From the NCBI GenBank assembly GCA_002286855.1, contig NRSV01000004.1:525213-589212 (forward strand): a stretch of DNA of 64,000 nucleotides, in the 5' to 3' direction. Of this stretch, positions 22,063-33,030 are shown piece by piece. The notes below the pieces were generated by a model. That model saw nothing but the letters and a program-made list of their open reading frames with translations, ran no database searches and had not been told where the DNA came from. Position numbers and translations under genes: made by a program. The DNA comes from Bipolaris cookei. Lineage: Eukaryota > Ascomycota > Dothideomycetes > Pleosporales > Pleosporaceae. Every line of letters starts with the position of its first letter. Position 1 is the stretch's first letter.

Positions 22063-24564
22063 TCAGCCCAAGTTGAACTCGCTTGCTAAACCAGCATGAC
22101 GCATGAACTTCTCCCTTGCCCTAACAGCCCTCCTCATCTTCGCTGCCTCATCTGTATCCTGACCTTCTGGTAGACCCAGATCGACCTTCTTCCTCGTCGA
22201 CACACCCGACTCAGTGGCAGCTTTACGACTTGCGCCATCTACCCTTGGTCCGCCACGGACCTTGGCAGGAGTCTTATCATTACGGCCAGCACCAGTTCGT
22301 TGACCCGGAACCTTCATGCCACTAGGTCGTTCACGCAGAGCAAAAGCCTTGGCCAAGTGACCCAGGTGCAGAGCTTTGATGTCGAAATACTTACGTTCGT
22401 CAGCAACGTGCGTGGCGTAGGCGCGGATGTGACTTTGGAACGCGCGACGGGCAGCTTCGAGGCGGGCAGGAGAAGCCAGAGCCCATCGTTCAATAGCGAG
22501 CTGGAGATCCGTTGCCTTGTCCATGTAAGCATTCTTTTCCATGACGCCACTGGTGACAAGACCGCGGTTGAGAATGTCATCTGCATCTTGACGGGCGATA
22601 TGAATGCCTGCCTCGCTGTCCTTGCGGTCGGACTTGAGAATGTCGACGTAGCCTTCTTCTGAGCCGGGCATGAGGAAGATGCATGCGCGTCCATCACGAC
22701 CGGCACGCGCCGTACGACCGATTCTGTGCAAATGGTCTTCTCGGGCAAAAGCAGGGTCGAATTCGATGACTAAATCGACGTTTGGTAAATCGAGACCACG
22801 CGAGGCGACATCGGTAGCTATGAGTACAGATGGCTCTTTGTTCTTTGCAAAATGTGCAAGTGTTGATGTTCGGAGGGATTGTTGGAGGGAACCGTGGAGA
22901 CGGTACACTGTTACTGAATGTGTCTTTGCTGATAGAATCGGCGCTACTGCGCTTGTTACTTCCAGTTTTGTAGGATCTGATTGTATCGCTTTGGTTTTCT
23001 TGCTGGTTTTCTTCTCGTCTTTTGTAGCCTCTTCTTCGATCGAGTCTTCTTTATCCCCTTCCTTTTGTCCTTCGTTTCCTTCAAGATCGCTAGTGAGCAT
23101 GTCGAAGTGGAAGTCCACAGAGTCAGCACACGATATGAAGACGATTGCCTTCATCACAGAGCCTTTTCGTGCAAAAGCCCGCTTCAGATAGGCAATCAGC
23201 GATACTAGTCGCAGCTTAGGCGCTACGATAGCATACGATTGCTTCAATTGTGCGGGTGCAGAGAAAGTGGTATCCCTGCTTGTCTCGCTTGTTTCTGGTC
23301 TCTTCTCTGACGGATCGGCTCGAAGATGTACGGCGTCCTTCAAACTTATCTGACCCAGTCTCTCAACATCCATCTTCATTGTTGCGGAACAGAGTACTGT
23401 GGTGCGCTTCTCTGGGAGCCCTGGTATCCGTGATTTTTCGTCTTTCCTTGCGCGCATTCGTAGGTTCAACGCACCAACAATCTTCTGAATCTCTTGTTCG
23501 AAACCAAGTTCCATCAGGCGATCTCCTTCATCTAGAACCAGCCATCTGACGTTGCTCACATCCAGCGCTTCTGTATGCTCCAGATGATCTACTAGTCTAC
23601 CAGGTGTTGCGACCAAGATGTTAATACCTTTTCGCAAGCGAGCCTTCTCCGACTTCTTTTTCTCACCACCAATGACTGTCGTTGCTACTAGCCAATGTGC
23701 GCACCCTAGTATCTTCTCTAGTACCATGGCAATCTGCTTGCTCAGTTCTCGCGTTGGCGCCAGGATGATAGCAAACAGACCCGAATTTCTTTGCACGTTT
23801 TCGTCGACTTTCCGTTTCTTCATGTTCGCCGACAAGTCCATTAGTCTCTGCACAATGGGCAGAAGATAGGCCAGCGTCTTTCCAGAGCCAGTTTCAGCCT
23901 GTATAAAAGCATCCGAGTCGTCTTTGACCAGTTGTGTTATCGCGGCTTTCTGAATGGCTGTGGGCGCCTTCAGGTCCATCCTGTTGAGCAAATGGCTGGC
24001 AAGCGTAGTAGACATACCAAGTGAAGTAAATGTGTGGAGTTCGCTGCTGAGGGGCGCATTCGAGGGTTCGACGGGCGCATCGTCTTTGCGTGGTCGGGTC
24101 GCTTCCGGCTTGGTGGTGGAAGTGGGATTGTAGGTAAACAGCGAGGAAATGACCTGCTTGCCGCCCTTTGGTGCACTCTGCTGCCCGCCAGGATGTTTTG
24201 TCGCATTTGGGTTCGATTGCGGCCTGAAGTTGGGATCTGCACTCTTTTCAGCCGCCTTTGGTCTGAATTCTCCGCTCACACGCGCTCGCTTTGGATGTCT
24301 GTCGCCATGATCGAGCAGGTCGGAATAGTCGACAGGCTTTGGTGTGCGCGGACCCAGCTCTGTGCGGTTCACGTTTGTGGCATGTTCGACCTTCTTCTTG
24401 GGTACTGTTTCGCCGTTCAATCGTGCTGTTGCCTTGGTGTGCCAGTTCTGCGCCGCCTTCTTCGCCGTGAGTCGACTCTTCCAGTTGCCGCCCTTGAAGG
24501 TTGGCTTTGCAATGATGCCGCTTTCCGGGATGGAAAAGTTGAGGAGCATGCCATCGTCGCCCAT
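22063..24564 (-). CDS. dbp7: ATP-dependent RNA helicase DBP7 (60S ribosome biogenesis)
   Basis: Intronless, 833 residues, near the family's usual length. Motifs in order: FTSLGMSTTLASHLLNRM with the Q at 205 (Q motif), Walker A AETGSGKT (223-230), PTREL (270-274), ATPGRL (319-324), DEGD (345-348, the variant of DEAD used by Dbp7/DDX31), SAT (393-395), then RLHGSLQQS, VLIATDVASRGLDLPNVD and HRIGRTARAGR in the second RecA domain. An acidic/Lys-rich insert (KEDSIEEEATKDEKKTSKK) sits within helicase-C. Dbp7 acts in the nucleolus during early 27S pre-rRNA processing. The N-terminal 170 residues are basic and disordered. It is divergent from the pantothenate gene. Confidence 0.95.
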   Translation of the reverse strand: MGDDGMLLNFSIPESGIIAKPTFKGGNWKSRLTAKKAAQNWHTKATARLNGETVPKKKVEHATNVNRTELGPRTPKPVDYSDLLDHGDRHPKRARVSGEFRPKAAEKSADPNFRPQSNPNATKHPGGQQSAPKGGKQVISSLFTYNPTSTTKPEATRPRKDDAPVEPSNAPLSSELHTFTSLGMSTTLASHLLNRMDLKAPTAIQKAAITQLVKDDSDAFIQAETGSGKTLAYLLPIVQRLMDLSANMKKRKVDENVQRNSGLFAIILAPTRELSKQIAMVLEKILGCAHWLVATTVIGGEKKKSEKARLRKGINILVATPGRLVDHLEHTEALDVSNVRWLVLDEGDRLMELGFEQEIQKIVGALNLRMRARKDEKSRIPGLPEKRTTVLCSATMKMDVERLGQISLKDAVHLRADPSEKRPETSETSRDTTFSAPAQLKQSYAIVAPKLRLVSLIAYLKRAFARKGSVMKAIVFISCADSVDFHFDMLTSDLEGNEGQKEGDKEDSIEEEATKDEKKTSKKTKAIQSDPTKLEVTSAVAPILSAKTHSVTVYRLHGSLQQSLRTSTLAHFAKNKEPSVLIATDVASRGLDLPNVDLVIEFDPAFAREDHLHRIGRTARAGRDGRACIFLMPGSEEGYVDILKSDRKDSEAGIHIARQDADDILNRGLVTSGVMEKNAYMDKATDLQLAIERWALASPARLEAARRAFQSHIRAYATHVADERKYFDIKALHLGHLAKAFALRERPSGMKVPGQRTGAGRNDKTPAKVRGGPRVDGASRKAATESGVSTRKKVDLGLPEGQDTDEAAKMRRAVRAREKFMRHAGLASEFNLG

Positions 24565-24895
24565 GTCTGCGCTGTATCGCCGTCGCCAGTCGTGAAAGTA
24601 GCGGGGCGTCGGTCATCGACTGCGATAGAATGCGAAATCTCGACTTCCATCTTTTTAGTGGGACACTAAGCCCAATGTGGCCATACGTGTGCACCCATGA
24701 TGCTACCTTCAGCGCAGAAACCAGACGTCTTGTCCATTCTCAACTCTTGCAAGCCATGGCAGCCTTTTCACCGCCCCCCCATGCTTCATCTATCTCCACG
24801 TTGCGCGGGAGAAGTTGCATCGTCCGCTTGGTCGTTGCGCAACTCGATAGCTAACTCCAGCCTTGCTCCGAGCGACACCTCCGCAACTCCCCGCA
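24565..24895. promoter_or_regulatory. Bidirectional upstream region of dbp7 and panC
   Basis: 331 bp between divergent starts. It carries short frames on both strands but nothing convincing. Likely shared promoter; no specific motif asserted. Confidence 0.45.
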
Positions 24896-26114
24896 ATGTC
24901 ACCACTCCAGTTAGCATCTGGTGAATACAACCCTATACCCCGACGCTGAGCCATTGAGCTTACCAATACCAGTACCGACAGCACGCTCGTGTCTTCTAGC
25001 CAAGTTTTCGCGTCCATTGCAAGCTTCGAGGACAAGTAACGGCATCCGCTTCTTTTCCAAATCCCCGAGTCTGTGCAACACCTCGTCCTCGAATCCCCAG
25101 GCCCATGTCTTCCGCCATATCACTCCCTTGCGCGACTACCGAAGGGACTTGCGCCTCAATCAGCGCACTGTCGGTCTAGTACCCACCATGGGCGCTCTAC
25201 ACGAAGGCCATATCTCGCTCATGCGCCATGCCGCAGCTGAGAACACCGACGTCTTTGTCACAATATACGTGAACCCCACCCAATTCGGCCTGAACGAGGA
25301 TCTTGACTCGTATCCAAAGACATGGGAGTCAGACCTGCGGATAGTAGAACAGCTGAACCAAGAGCTGGCAAGCTCAGGCCAAGGACGAGTCACGGCCGTC
25401 TTCGCACCAGACACTAAAACTATGTATCCTACCCTCCCGCCAGATAGCAGCATCCCTGGCGTAGGAACATTTGTCGAGATGCGTCCGCTCGGTCAAATTC
25501 TTGAGGGCGCATCAAGGCCCGTCTTCTTTCGCGGTGTAGCAACCGTGTGCATGAAGCTCTTCAACATTTGCGCCCCGGATCGCGTTTACTTTGGCCAAAA
25601 GGACGTCCAACAGACTCGCGTCATCAGGCGAATGATCACCGACTTCCACCTCGACATGAATCTGCGTATAGTCCCTACGTCAAGGGAGTCCGACGGTCTT
25701 GCTCTTTCGTCTCGCAATGTCTACCTGGGTGCACGCCGTCGCAATGTCGGTATTGTTCTCAACCAAGCACTCCGCAAGGCAGAACTCAAGTACAAAAACG
25801 GGATGAGATTGCGGAATGATGTGTTGTGGCCTGCATTCGACCACACAAACATGACTCTCATTGAGCAAGAGCAACTAGAGCCAAACCAGCGCGCAAAGTT
25901 TGAAGTCGATTACATCAGCCTTGCAGACCCAGACACCATGGAAGAAATTGAGCAGATTGACGACAGCAGGGGTGCCATTCTAAGTGGTGTGGTCAAGATG
26001 CTGCCAGTTGAGGAACCACAGCCAGACAAAGAAGATTTGGGCCGGCTAGACGCTGAGGGTCATCAAGTTCCTGTCCGGTTACTTGATAATATCATTCTAG
26101 AACCTATGAGATGA
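24896..26114 (+). CDS. panC: Pantoate-beta-alanine ligase (pantothenate synthetase)
   Basis: It catalyses the ATP-dependent joining of pantoate and beta-alanine in vitamin B5/CoA synthesis. Marks: VPTMGALHEGH (HIGH-like), YVNPTQFG, FFRGVATVCMKLFN, YFGQKDVQQ and RESDGLALSSRNVYL. The main frame has no ATG before the PTMG motif and a TAG at 24912-24914, so a 5' intron is needed. ATG 24896 (MSPLQLAS) with donor GTGAAT at 24921 joins in frame to any of three acceptors, ending at 24972, 24981 or 24999, giving about 379-388 residues. The resulting N-terminus (Arg/Ser-rich, RPLQASRTSNGIRFFSKS) looks like a mitochondrial presequence. The C-terminal tail is 20-30 residues longer than the bacterial enzyme. 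The function call is firm; the first exon is inferred. Confidence 0.88.
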
Positions 26115-26398
26115 TTATCTTGAATACATGGATTTTTGAACTTGATTAAAAAATACGTTAGGTGCTGGATTTCTGAATAGACTTGGCGATAAAACGCTTT
26201 TGCAACCTGTCAATACCCTTGCTTTTTTCGCTATTTGATCTCGCTCTGCGATTACTGTGTCTTTGCAACATATTGCCCTCTCCTATCAAGCTAAATCTAG
26301 TCTCTTCAAACCCCTTAAACACCTTATCTTGGAGGCTTTTGTTCACCAGGTAGTGTTTCGTACATGATCGCGTCTCGATCACTAACATTACCACGAGA

Positions 26399-26931
26399 TT
26401 ACTTCTCATTCTCCACCATGTCTTCCATCTTTAACTCCATCATACTACTCCTCTTACGTACCGCCCACGGCGGTATCGCAACATCATCTGGCAACTTCCT
26501 CATCGCAGCGTCCACCAACGAATCATTCAACGACAGACAAGACTTTGGTTTCCCCCAGCAATCCTCATCTTCAGATCCAGACCCACGCGTCGATATGTCC
26601 CGAGTAGCAAGACTGGGTGGATACGGTAGCACGTCAGGCGCGAAGTCGAATGAACTTATGCCATTGCTTCTGGTCTTGTTTCGAATTTGTTCACATTGCG
26701 CCTCTGTAAGACCGGGTATGCATTCTGAGATATCTAAGTGTCGTACATCTGTTGGTGCGCTCTATACATGTATATATTAGAAAATGGGATGGGACTCCAC
26801 GCATGTGACTGGTAGAATGAAAATGAGTATAAGTGAGATGGTGGACATACAATGATTATAGCCTTCTTAGTCCGTGGAGCGAAACAGGGAAACACATGTT
26901 GCATCACAGTAGCCATCGACATTGATGCCAT
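26399..26931 (-). CDS. Small protein with CRIB-like motif
   Basis: Two exons on the minus strand, 26931-26851 and 26761-26399, joined over an 89-nt intron (GTATGT...TATAG), give 147 residues in frame. The join creates FAPRTKKAIIISAPTDVRHLD; its part ISAPTDVRHLD resembles the CRIB core I-S-x-P-x(2-4)-F-x-H that binds Cdc42/Rac GTPases, with Val in place of the aromatic residue and no downstream H-x-G. A helical segment follows (IPGLTEAQCEQIRNK), and the rest is acidic and hydrophilic. A competing + strand frame (26364-26780, 138 codons) overlaps, but the minus model has better splice sites and protein-like composition. Possible role: small Rho-GTPase effector in polarity; this is inference. 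Confidence 0.55.
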
Positions 26932-27810
26932 TGCTGTAGGTGTGAGGTGGAAAAACAGGTTGCCACGTATGTGTTTGGTTACTGGAGAAGAAGCAACAAA
27001 TTACAGATCTGGATCAGTAATAATGAATGGATGGATGATCGCATCTGCCAATAGACACCAAGTTGGGATTTACAAAGCCGGAGTCAGGTATGAGGAGCAC
27101 AGACGCTGAAACATAGGCCTCGGTACAAAGGGAGTTGCGCTGTGCCAGGAGGCTAGACGCGACAAAGACGTGAAAGAAAGAGCGCAAAAGATGGCTTTAG
27201 TTTGATCAGTGATGTGCTTGTAGAATCACAGGCGCCGGAAAAAAGTGATCTGCAAAGTAGAATTAAACAACTGAAAAAGTGAAGAAAGTGGATACGGAAA
27301 CCGGGGTTCGCTTGGAAGTCATCATGGTGTGACAAGCTTTTCTCTAAACTTAGCTACTCAAGTCACAACCCTTGCAAATCACAAACTTTAGTCTTGTTTG
27401 AGATTGATTTCTTTGTTTATTCTTCCCGTATCGATCTGAGATTATTAGTTAGTGTGGGGAATGTGGAGATGAGAAAGCACCTATTAAGGCGCTAGAAGGC
27501 ACACAAGATTCTCAGCAAAGTACTGTTGTTTCAAGATGCGTGTTCACGTGATTACACTCAAGAACACATTGCTACTAGATTCTGGTCAGAGCATTTGTAT
27601 CTGTGCTCCTGCAACCACAAGGCCAACAATCTGTTGGCTATAAATTCACTTGAAATCATCGTCACGCTGATCCAAAATCGTGAATGATGTTTAGTAATTT
27701 CTTTGCGAGATTGATTGCATTGAACCATACCTATGGCAGCCCTAAGTGTCATCTCAGTAGCGAGCATTCGTGACAAACAGCAGGCCTGTAGTGGGCCTCT
27801 CATACTGCAT
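26932..27810. other. Intergenic, about 880 bp
   Basis: Lies between the start of the CRIB-like gene and the stop of the aldehyde dehydrogenase gene, both on the minus strand. No gene or repeat recognised; it probably holds the promoter of the CRIB-like gene and the 3' UTR of the dehydrogenase. Confidence 0.5.
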
Positions 27811-29321
27811 CTATTTCGGATAATCTTTGACATGGTAGCTCTTGAGCTTAACGAATTGGTCGAAACCGAACCTGCTGAGAGTCTGACCTCGGCCAGAGTC
27901 TTTCCAGCCAACCCATGCAAGGTCCTAAAATTGTCAGTAGGTAATGCTATGACTGTGGCGATAGAGCTACTTACTGGTGCGGGGTAATCGCATCGATTGA
28001 CAAAGACGGTACCAGCTTCAACGTTATCAGCGAGTTCATGGCCTTTGTTAACATCCTTAGTCCAAATGCTGGCTGTAAGTCCAAATTGGCTGTCATTCAT
28101 GAGTTTGATTGCTTCTGCATCATCCTTGACCTTCATGACCGGAATAACAGGGCCAAATGTTTCCTCAGTCATCACCGTCATCTCATGGTTGACATTTGTC
28201 AACAGGGTCGGAGCGACATAGTTGCCATCTGCAGGCGGGTTCTGGAATGTTGCATTTTCCGGGGTAGCATCCTTGGCTCCCTTTTCCAGAGCATCTTTGA
28301 CGTGCTCACGGATAGTCTCTGCAGATCTCTTAGAGACCACGGGGCCAACATGCGTGTTCTTGTCAAATGGATCGCCGAGCCTGTATCCCTTGAGTACCTC
28401 TTGAAGTGCTGATACAAACTCATCGTGGATTTTCTCGTCCACGTAAATCCTCTCGACACTGCAGCAACTCTGGCCTGAGTTGAAGACTGCACCATCTACG
28501 AGCTCTTCAGCAGCCCATTTGACATCAACGTCAGAACGAACATAAGCGGGATCCTTGCCTCCTAGTTCAAGGCCTATCCGGAGTGGAACCCTGTCATTTG
28601 CAGCTTGCTGAATGGCGAGACCATTGGCTACTGATCCGGTGAAGCAAACAAGCTGAATCTTTGGTGATCGTGCAATCGACTCAATCTGGGTGACGGATCC
28701 ACAGTGAAAGATTTGAAGCACACCGTCATGAAGGCCAGCTTCCTTGAAGATCTGCTGAATCTGCTCGGCACTGGTTGGCGTTTGTGGCGATGGTTTTAAA
28801 ATGACAGAATTTCCTGCAAGCAGAGCAGGCACTAGCGAGTTGATGAGGGTCAGATATGGATACTGCAAGTAGGGTCAGCAAGTACAAAACTTAATATAGC
28901 CCTTGACCACACCCACATTCCATGGAAATAGAATCAGTACAGGGCCAAGAGGGACTTTCTTGATGTAGCGCTTGAAGCCCTTCTCTGGTTCACCGTCCGT
29001 GTCCTTGAGCGTCTCATCGCTAATTTTGAGCAGGTACTCGCCGCGCATAACCGCCGTGTTGACCTCCTTGGCAGTATAGGCAATGGGGCGACCCATCTGT
29101 TCTGTGATCTCTTTACCCAAAACATCTTGGCGCTCATTTAGAAGCTTCAAGGCTTTCTTAACAATCACCTGCCTCTCAGAGAGTGACGTGCGTCGATAGG
29201 ACTCAAATGCCGTTGCAGCCGTCTCAGGGAGAGACTGCAAATCAGCATCTGAGAGGCCATTGCGTGTGACGATTGGCTTGTTAGTGATGGGAGAGATGGT
29301 CGTGATCTTCTGGAGCGACAT
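27811..29321 (-). CDS. Aldehyde dehydrogenase (succinate-semialdehyde-type)
   Basis: Three exons (29321-28917, 28862-27975, 27924-27811) give 468 residues with all junctions in frame. It oxidises an aldehyde to the acid with NAD(P)+. Marks: FPWN at the end of exon 1 (Asn of the oxyanion hole), VILKPSPQTP, FTGSVANG (cofactor loop), ELGGKDP with Glu234 as general base, FNSGQSCC with Cys268 as nucleophile, and ETFGPVIPV. Exon 3 supplies the usual end, WVGWKDSGRG...KSYHVKDYPK. Overall shape and length resemble the Sad/YneI and short SSADH group rather than the 500-residue classical ALDHs, so succinate semialdehyde is a reasonable substrate guess, but it is not proven by sequence. Start chosen at MSLQKITTISP; longer upstream ATGs lack similarity. 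Confidence 0.9.
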
Positions 29322-32213
29322 GGTGGTGGTGCTTGTTTGGTACGAGGCCTCTTTGGATAAATTCAAGTGGCGATGCACAATAAGCAGACACAGGAATGTC
29401 GATTTGGCGGCGCCTTGGGAGCAGTTAATTTTGAGTTGAAGCGTTGCCCGCCACCAAACCGGAAATGACGTATGACACGCTAGGACTAGCTCGTGCACGT
29501 TCCATCATAGTGGAAGACATTCACCCCTCCACGCCGAAAAACGGACTCGATATGGTCTCTTATCGCGGTTATCGACGGCGCGATTACATACTTGCCTGCG
29601 CTATCGTGACCATGATGAAGGGAAAATCCCCGGACATTTGCTTGGCCATCTCATCGGATTGCTCAGTCCTTCTACCACATGGCCGTAATAACCTGCACAG
29701 TAGGGCCGCAGCAGTGGCTCAATACCCCGGACCGTCTCCACCGACCTGGTCATCTACCAGAGAATTGGCTTGGTCATGACCTTTGAGTAATGTACCACCG
29801 TAGTTAATATTGAGACGCAAGATTGCCGTCGGCACGGGTTCGGGCCTTTTCCTGTCATCTCACTGAGATGCCGCCAATGCATCTCAGTGAGTAGTAGACA
29901 GTGCTGGGTCAACTACATATCTGATTAGCGTTAGACAAAACTTTTGAAAGGCACTTCCGTACCATTGTCATCAGTGTATAGCGATAGCATAGTATCAGTA
30001 ATGCATTTGCAACTCCTCTTAAGGAGCCTCAATGACTCACTTTGCGCAACGGAATGCAGAATCTTCAACCGTAGAGGAGTGGCAAGTTTACCGACACCGT
30101 CTTTCTCTTTGTAGGTAGTTTTCATGGCAATTTTCCGCACAAGATTAGCAAAGACTTTTAACTATGCCTGTTGAGCAGCCTACAAGGCAGTACCAAGTAT
30201 TCCCTGGTTCCTTCACTACCCTGCATTCTGCACAGAACCTCTAGCATACCCACCCAACCTGCTGCCCTTGGACCAACTCCTTTAGATGGTTCGGATTATT
30301 TTACCATACTCTGTCTACTGTCTATCAGGAAGCTCAAGACCGAGACCTACTCGGCGCACAAAGTTGCACAAACAACACTGTACATGTTCACGTGAGTGTG
30401 TGAGATTGTCAAGCCTTTGTGAGCCATGTGACACTCAAAGGCGGATGGACTGGCGCTAGAAGCCGAAACCCAGAATCCATAATGACTGGATCTTGGGCGT
30501 CCTACTATAGTCTCGTCAATGGTCATATCTCTACCTGTTATGACCAGGTCCCGCACATGTCCATCAACGGGGCGGCCACGGAATTTATGTAGCGATGTCA
30601 AGGGCTGTACGAGTAATATATGAAGATTAACAAGCTGAGCTCGAGTCGGCTTGTGAAGCCGCAGTGCCTTGTCCTGTCACTTTCCCTGCTCGACGGTGCA
30701 GCTGTATTCGCTTGCGCCATGCGCCTTATATAAATTTGCAAGAACTTGGGTGCTGTTTATTTGGGCCTTTACCCATCCCTATGGGGCGGGATAGCTATGC
30801 GGAACGGCTCGGTCCGACACACCTTTGAGTTGTCCTCGTATCAAGGGACTTGCTCCGCCCATGAAGATCACACTATCGGCCTCAGTGTAAGCAACTGCTT
30901 ACCTTGTTTTGAGAATTATTCCAGAATGGAATGAAGATCAGTACAGACACGATATGAGAACTCAATTTATGCTTGTTATGTTCGAATTCTGCCTGCTTCG
31001 TCGCCACTCAAGCCACCTGATTCTTGCAAAGTCGAACTGTGGCGCGATCGTCCGGTTAGGGCAATATGTATATGTTGATGATGCATGTCTTTTGATTTTA
31101 AAGGCAACGAACTGACAAAAGTCTCAAAATGTTATCGACATAAACGAGTAGTAGCAAGTTTCTCATAGTTGCGCACTGACATATTATAGTTGAATAGCAT
31201 ACTCTTGGGACGCTAAAGTAGTTTGATAGAGCTCTTTGGTTGTATCCTCACACAGTCTATAGTGGGCCGACTACATGAAGGCTATTTTTGTATAATTCGA
31301 ACAAAAATACGGGTTAAGAATGCCTCTATGTTATTCTGCGATTAGGAATCACAACAAATTCGGCGCGCGACATGTTGAGGCCGTTCAAGGTCCGACTAAA
31401 GAACCCCGCGTAAAGTCGCCCCGGCATAAAAAAATCAGGAATAGAAGTGGAGATTGTAATATAAGGACATAATATACTTGGTTTGTTTGGCCAAAGCACA
31501 GCAGTAAGCAATACGAATTGTGATGGTCTTTTGCGGCCCGTCGATGATCTAGCGTCAGTGTGTTGTCATCTGTCGGTGCGCTAAAGTGGCTGGATCGCAA
31601 AGTTAACCCAAATGTCATCCAAAATTATGGCCAATAGTATTTAAACATTGTGAAAGATTCAGAGAACCTTATTCTATACAGTCGTATAGATCTAAAGCTC
31701 TGAAAGCTAGCTGGCCTGGTGTTGGGTAGCTGCGCTGTTGTGTTAAAAGCACCTCAAGTCTGTTACTGCAAAGTACATCGAAAAGACCATCTCAAAACCC
31801 TTCACTGTGTGTGTTGCTGATAGTCTTGTAGTGCAGAGGGATATCTTTTCACAGATAACTTACACCTCCAAATAGATTATGCAATTACCACTACAATAGT
31901 ACTTCAAAAAAATACGTCAAGCGACAAGGCGGAAACAGTAGTATAAGGCGCAATAGTTGTTTTCCCTGGTTATCATAGAATGGTAAATAGATTCTATAAC
32001 ACATGCTAAGTTACCATATCATGATATTCCATCTATTTAGTGCTCGCGGTACCCAATCCCAGCTGATTTTTGCAGATATGGGCATATCGTTTTAAAATGT
32101 TTAGGAAGCATCTTAAAATGTTATAGCGTTTTCGCAGGAAATCTTATAACGTAATAGCGTTAAACGATTTAAACAATCTAAAACAATATAAGAGTAAAAC
32201 TGTCAAGACCTCC
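29322..32213. other. Gene-free region, increasingly AT-rich
   Basis: About 2.9 kb. Frames are short and overlap on both strands. A perfect 12-bp inverted repeat lies at 29859-29891. From about 31.1 kb the DNA becomes AT-rich with many TA steps, as in RIP-affected fungal repeats. No tRNA or rRNA recognised. Confidence 0.5.
29859..29891. repeat. Perfect 12-bp inverted repeat
   Basis: CTCACTGAGATG at 29859-29870 and CATCTCAGTGAG at 29880-29891 with a 9-base spacer. It could form a hairpin; no associated gene or terminator context. Confidence 0.7.
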
Positions 32214-32405
32214 CTAAATCCATTCTATGAGATCTGCTACATCGTCATCTATTGCCTCTGTATCGTCCTCCAGCTGTGGCTCCATTGGTAAACCCATTCC
32301 GTTAAGAGACAAAGGTTTTATATGACCTTCTCTAAGCCAGCTGCCTATGCACTCAATCTTTCCAATGTTTAGACAAGTGATTGAATGACATTGTAATGTT
32401 ATATG
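32214..32405 (-). mobile_element. Transposase C-terminal scrap (hAT-like)
   Basis: A frame without a start codon, read 32405 to 32214, encodes 63 residues ending in TAG. It contains CLNIGKIECIGSWLREGHIK and an acidic end (DDTEAIDDDVADLIEWI). The Ile-Glu-Cys-x-x-Ser-Trp-Leu-Arg pattern resembles the extreme C-terminus of ascomycete hAT transposases, just after the dimerisation motif. It is cut off exactly where a TGTCGG sequence starts (32406). The element type is moderately sure; the coding character is clear from composition. Too short and start-less for ordinary gene callers. Confidence 0.5.
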
Positions 32406-32599
32406 TGTCGGATTACAGGTGACTGTGGTAGCTAATCACTCGCGACCCGCCTCGATCCTACTTCGGTCAGACTCGTCCCGGCTCTACATGTATCTTCACA
32501 GCAACTTCATTCAGAGGAATAACGCAACTATTATCGAGCCGAGTGCATTCGGGGTTATTAGTTATTTCCTTTCAGCACTAGTGCTAGAGGCCTTCTAAC
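32406..32599 (+). repeat. Possible LTR-like fragment
   Basis: The stretch from TGTCGGATTACAGGTG to TTCTAACA is less AT-rich than its surroundings and interrupts the transposase scrap at its left edge. It starts TGT and ends ACA, as fungal LTRs do, but I found no matching 5-bp target duplication, so the right end is uncertain. Confidence 0.25.
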
Positions 32600-32768
32600 A
32601 ACATTTGTGATACACGGCGTATTTAGTAAGCTTTTAGGCAAGGTCTAGAGTATATACAAATATTTAATCTGCAAGGCTAGAGTCCTTGGCTTCAAGACTC
32701 TTCTAGTGTTTTAAATCGTTATAAATTCATAAGAATTCTTAGAAAGTTATAATAATTTAAGAAAAGAG

Positions 32769-33030
32769 AGGTCTGTTGGGACATATATTAGAGTCGAGCT
32801 GACGACACCAGTCTTACCTCGGTCATGCTACGGGCATACAAATGTCAGCAAGGGTATACGCGTCTCGGCAGGGGAACACGTTTCAGCAGTTGCAGCCTTG
32901 CCTGCTACTGCTGAGTATATAGCTACGTCGATAGCCCAGTAACTAGTCGAATCAGTCAAGTCTTTGTTTTAGTGTTTTATACAACTGCGGTTGTTTTACT
33001 CAATTAAGGTCTTTCCGTGCCAACAAGGTC
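32769..33030 (+). mobile_element. Solo LTR (252 bp) with 5-bp target duplication
   Basis: The LTR spans 32774-33025. It begins TGTTGGGACATATATTAGAG and ends TTTCCGTGCCAACA, so TGTTGG and CCAACA are perfect terminal inverted repeats. It is flanked on both sides by AGGTC (32769-32773 and 33026-33030), a perfect 5-bp target-site duplication. There is no second LTR or retrotransposon coding sequence nearby, so this is a solo LTR left by recombination between the two LTRs of a Ty3- or Ty1-type element. The intact duplication and fairly balanced base composition suggest that it is younger than the AT-rich DNA around it. Confidence 0.88.

Noticed and set aside
29444..29779. Frame of 111 codons on + divergent from the aldehyde dehydrogenase
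   Set aside because: Begins inside the dehydrogenase leader and shows no domain or splice structure.
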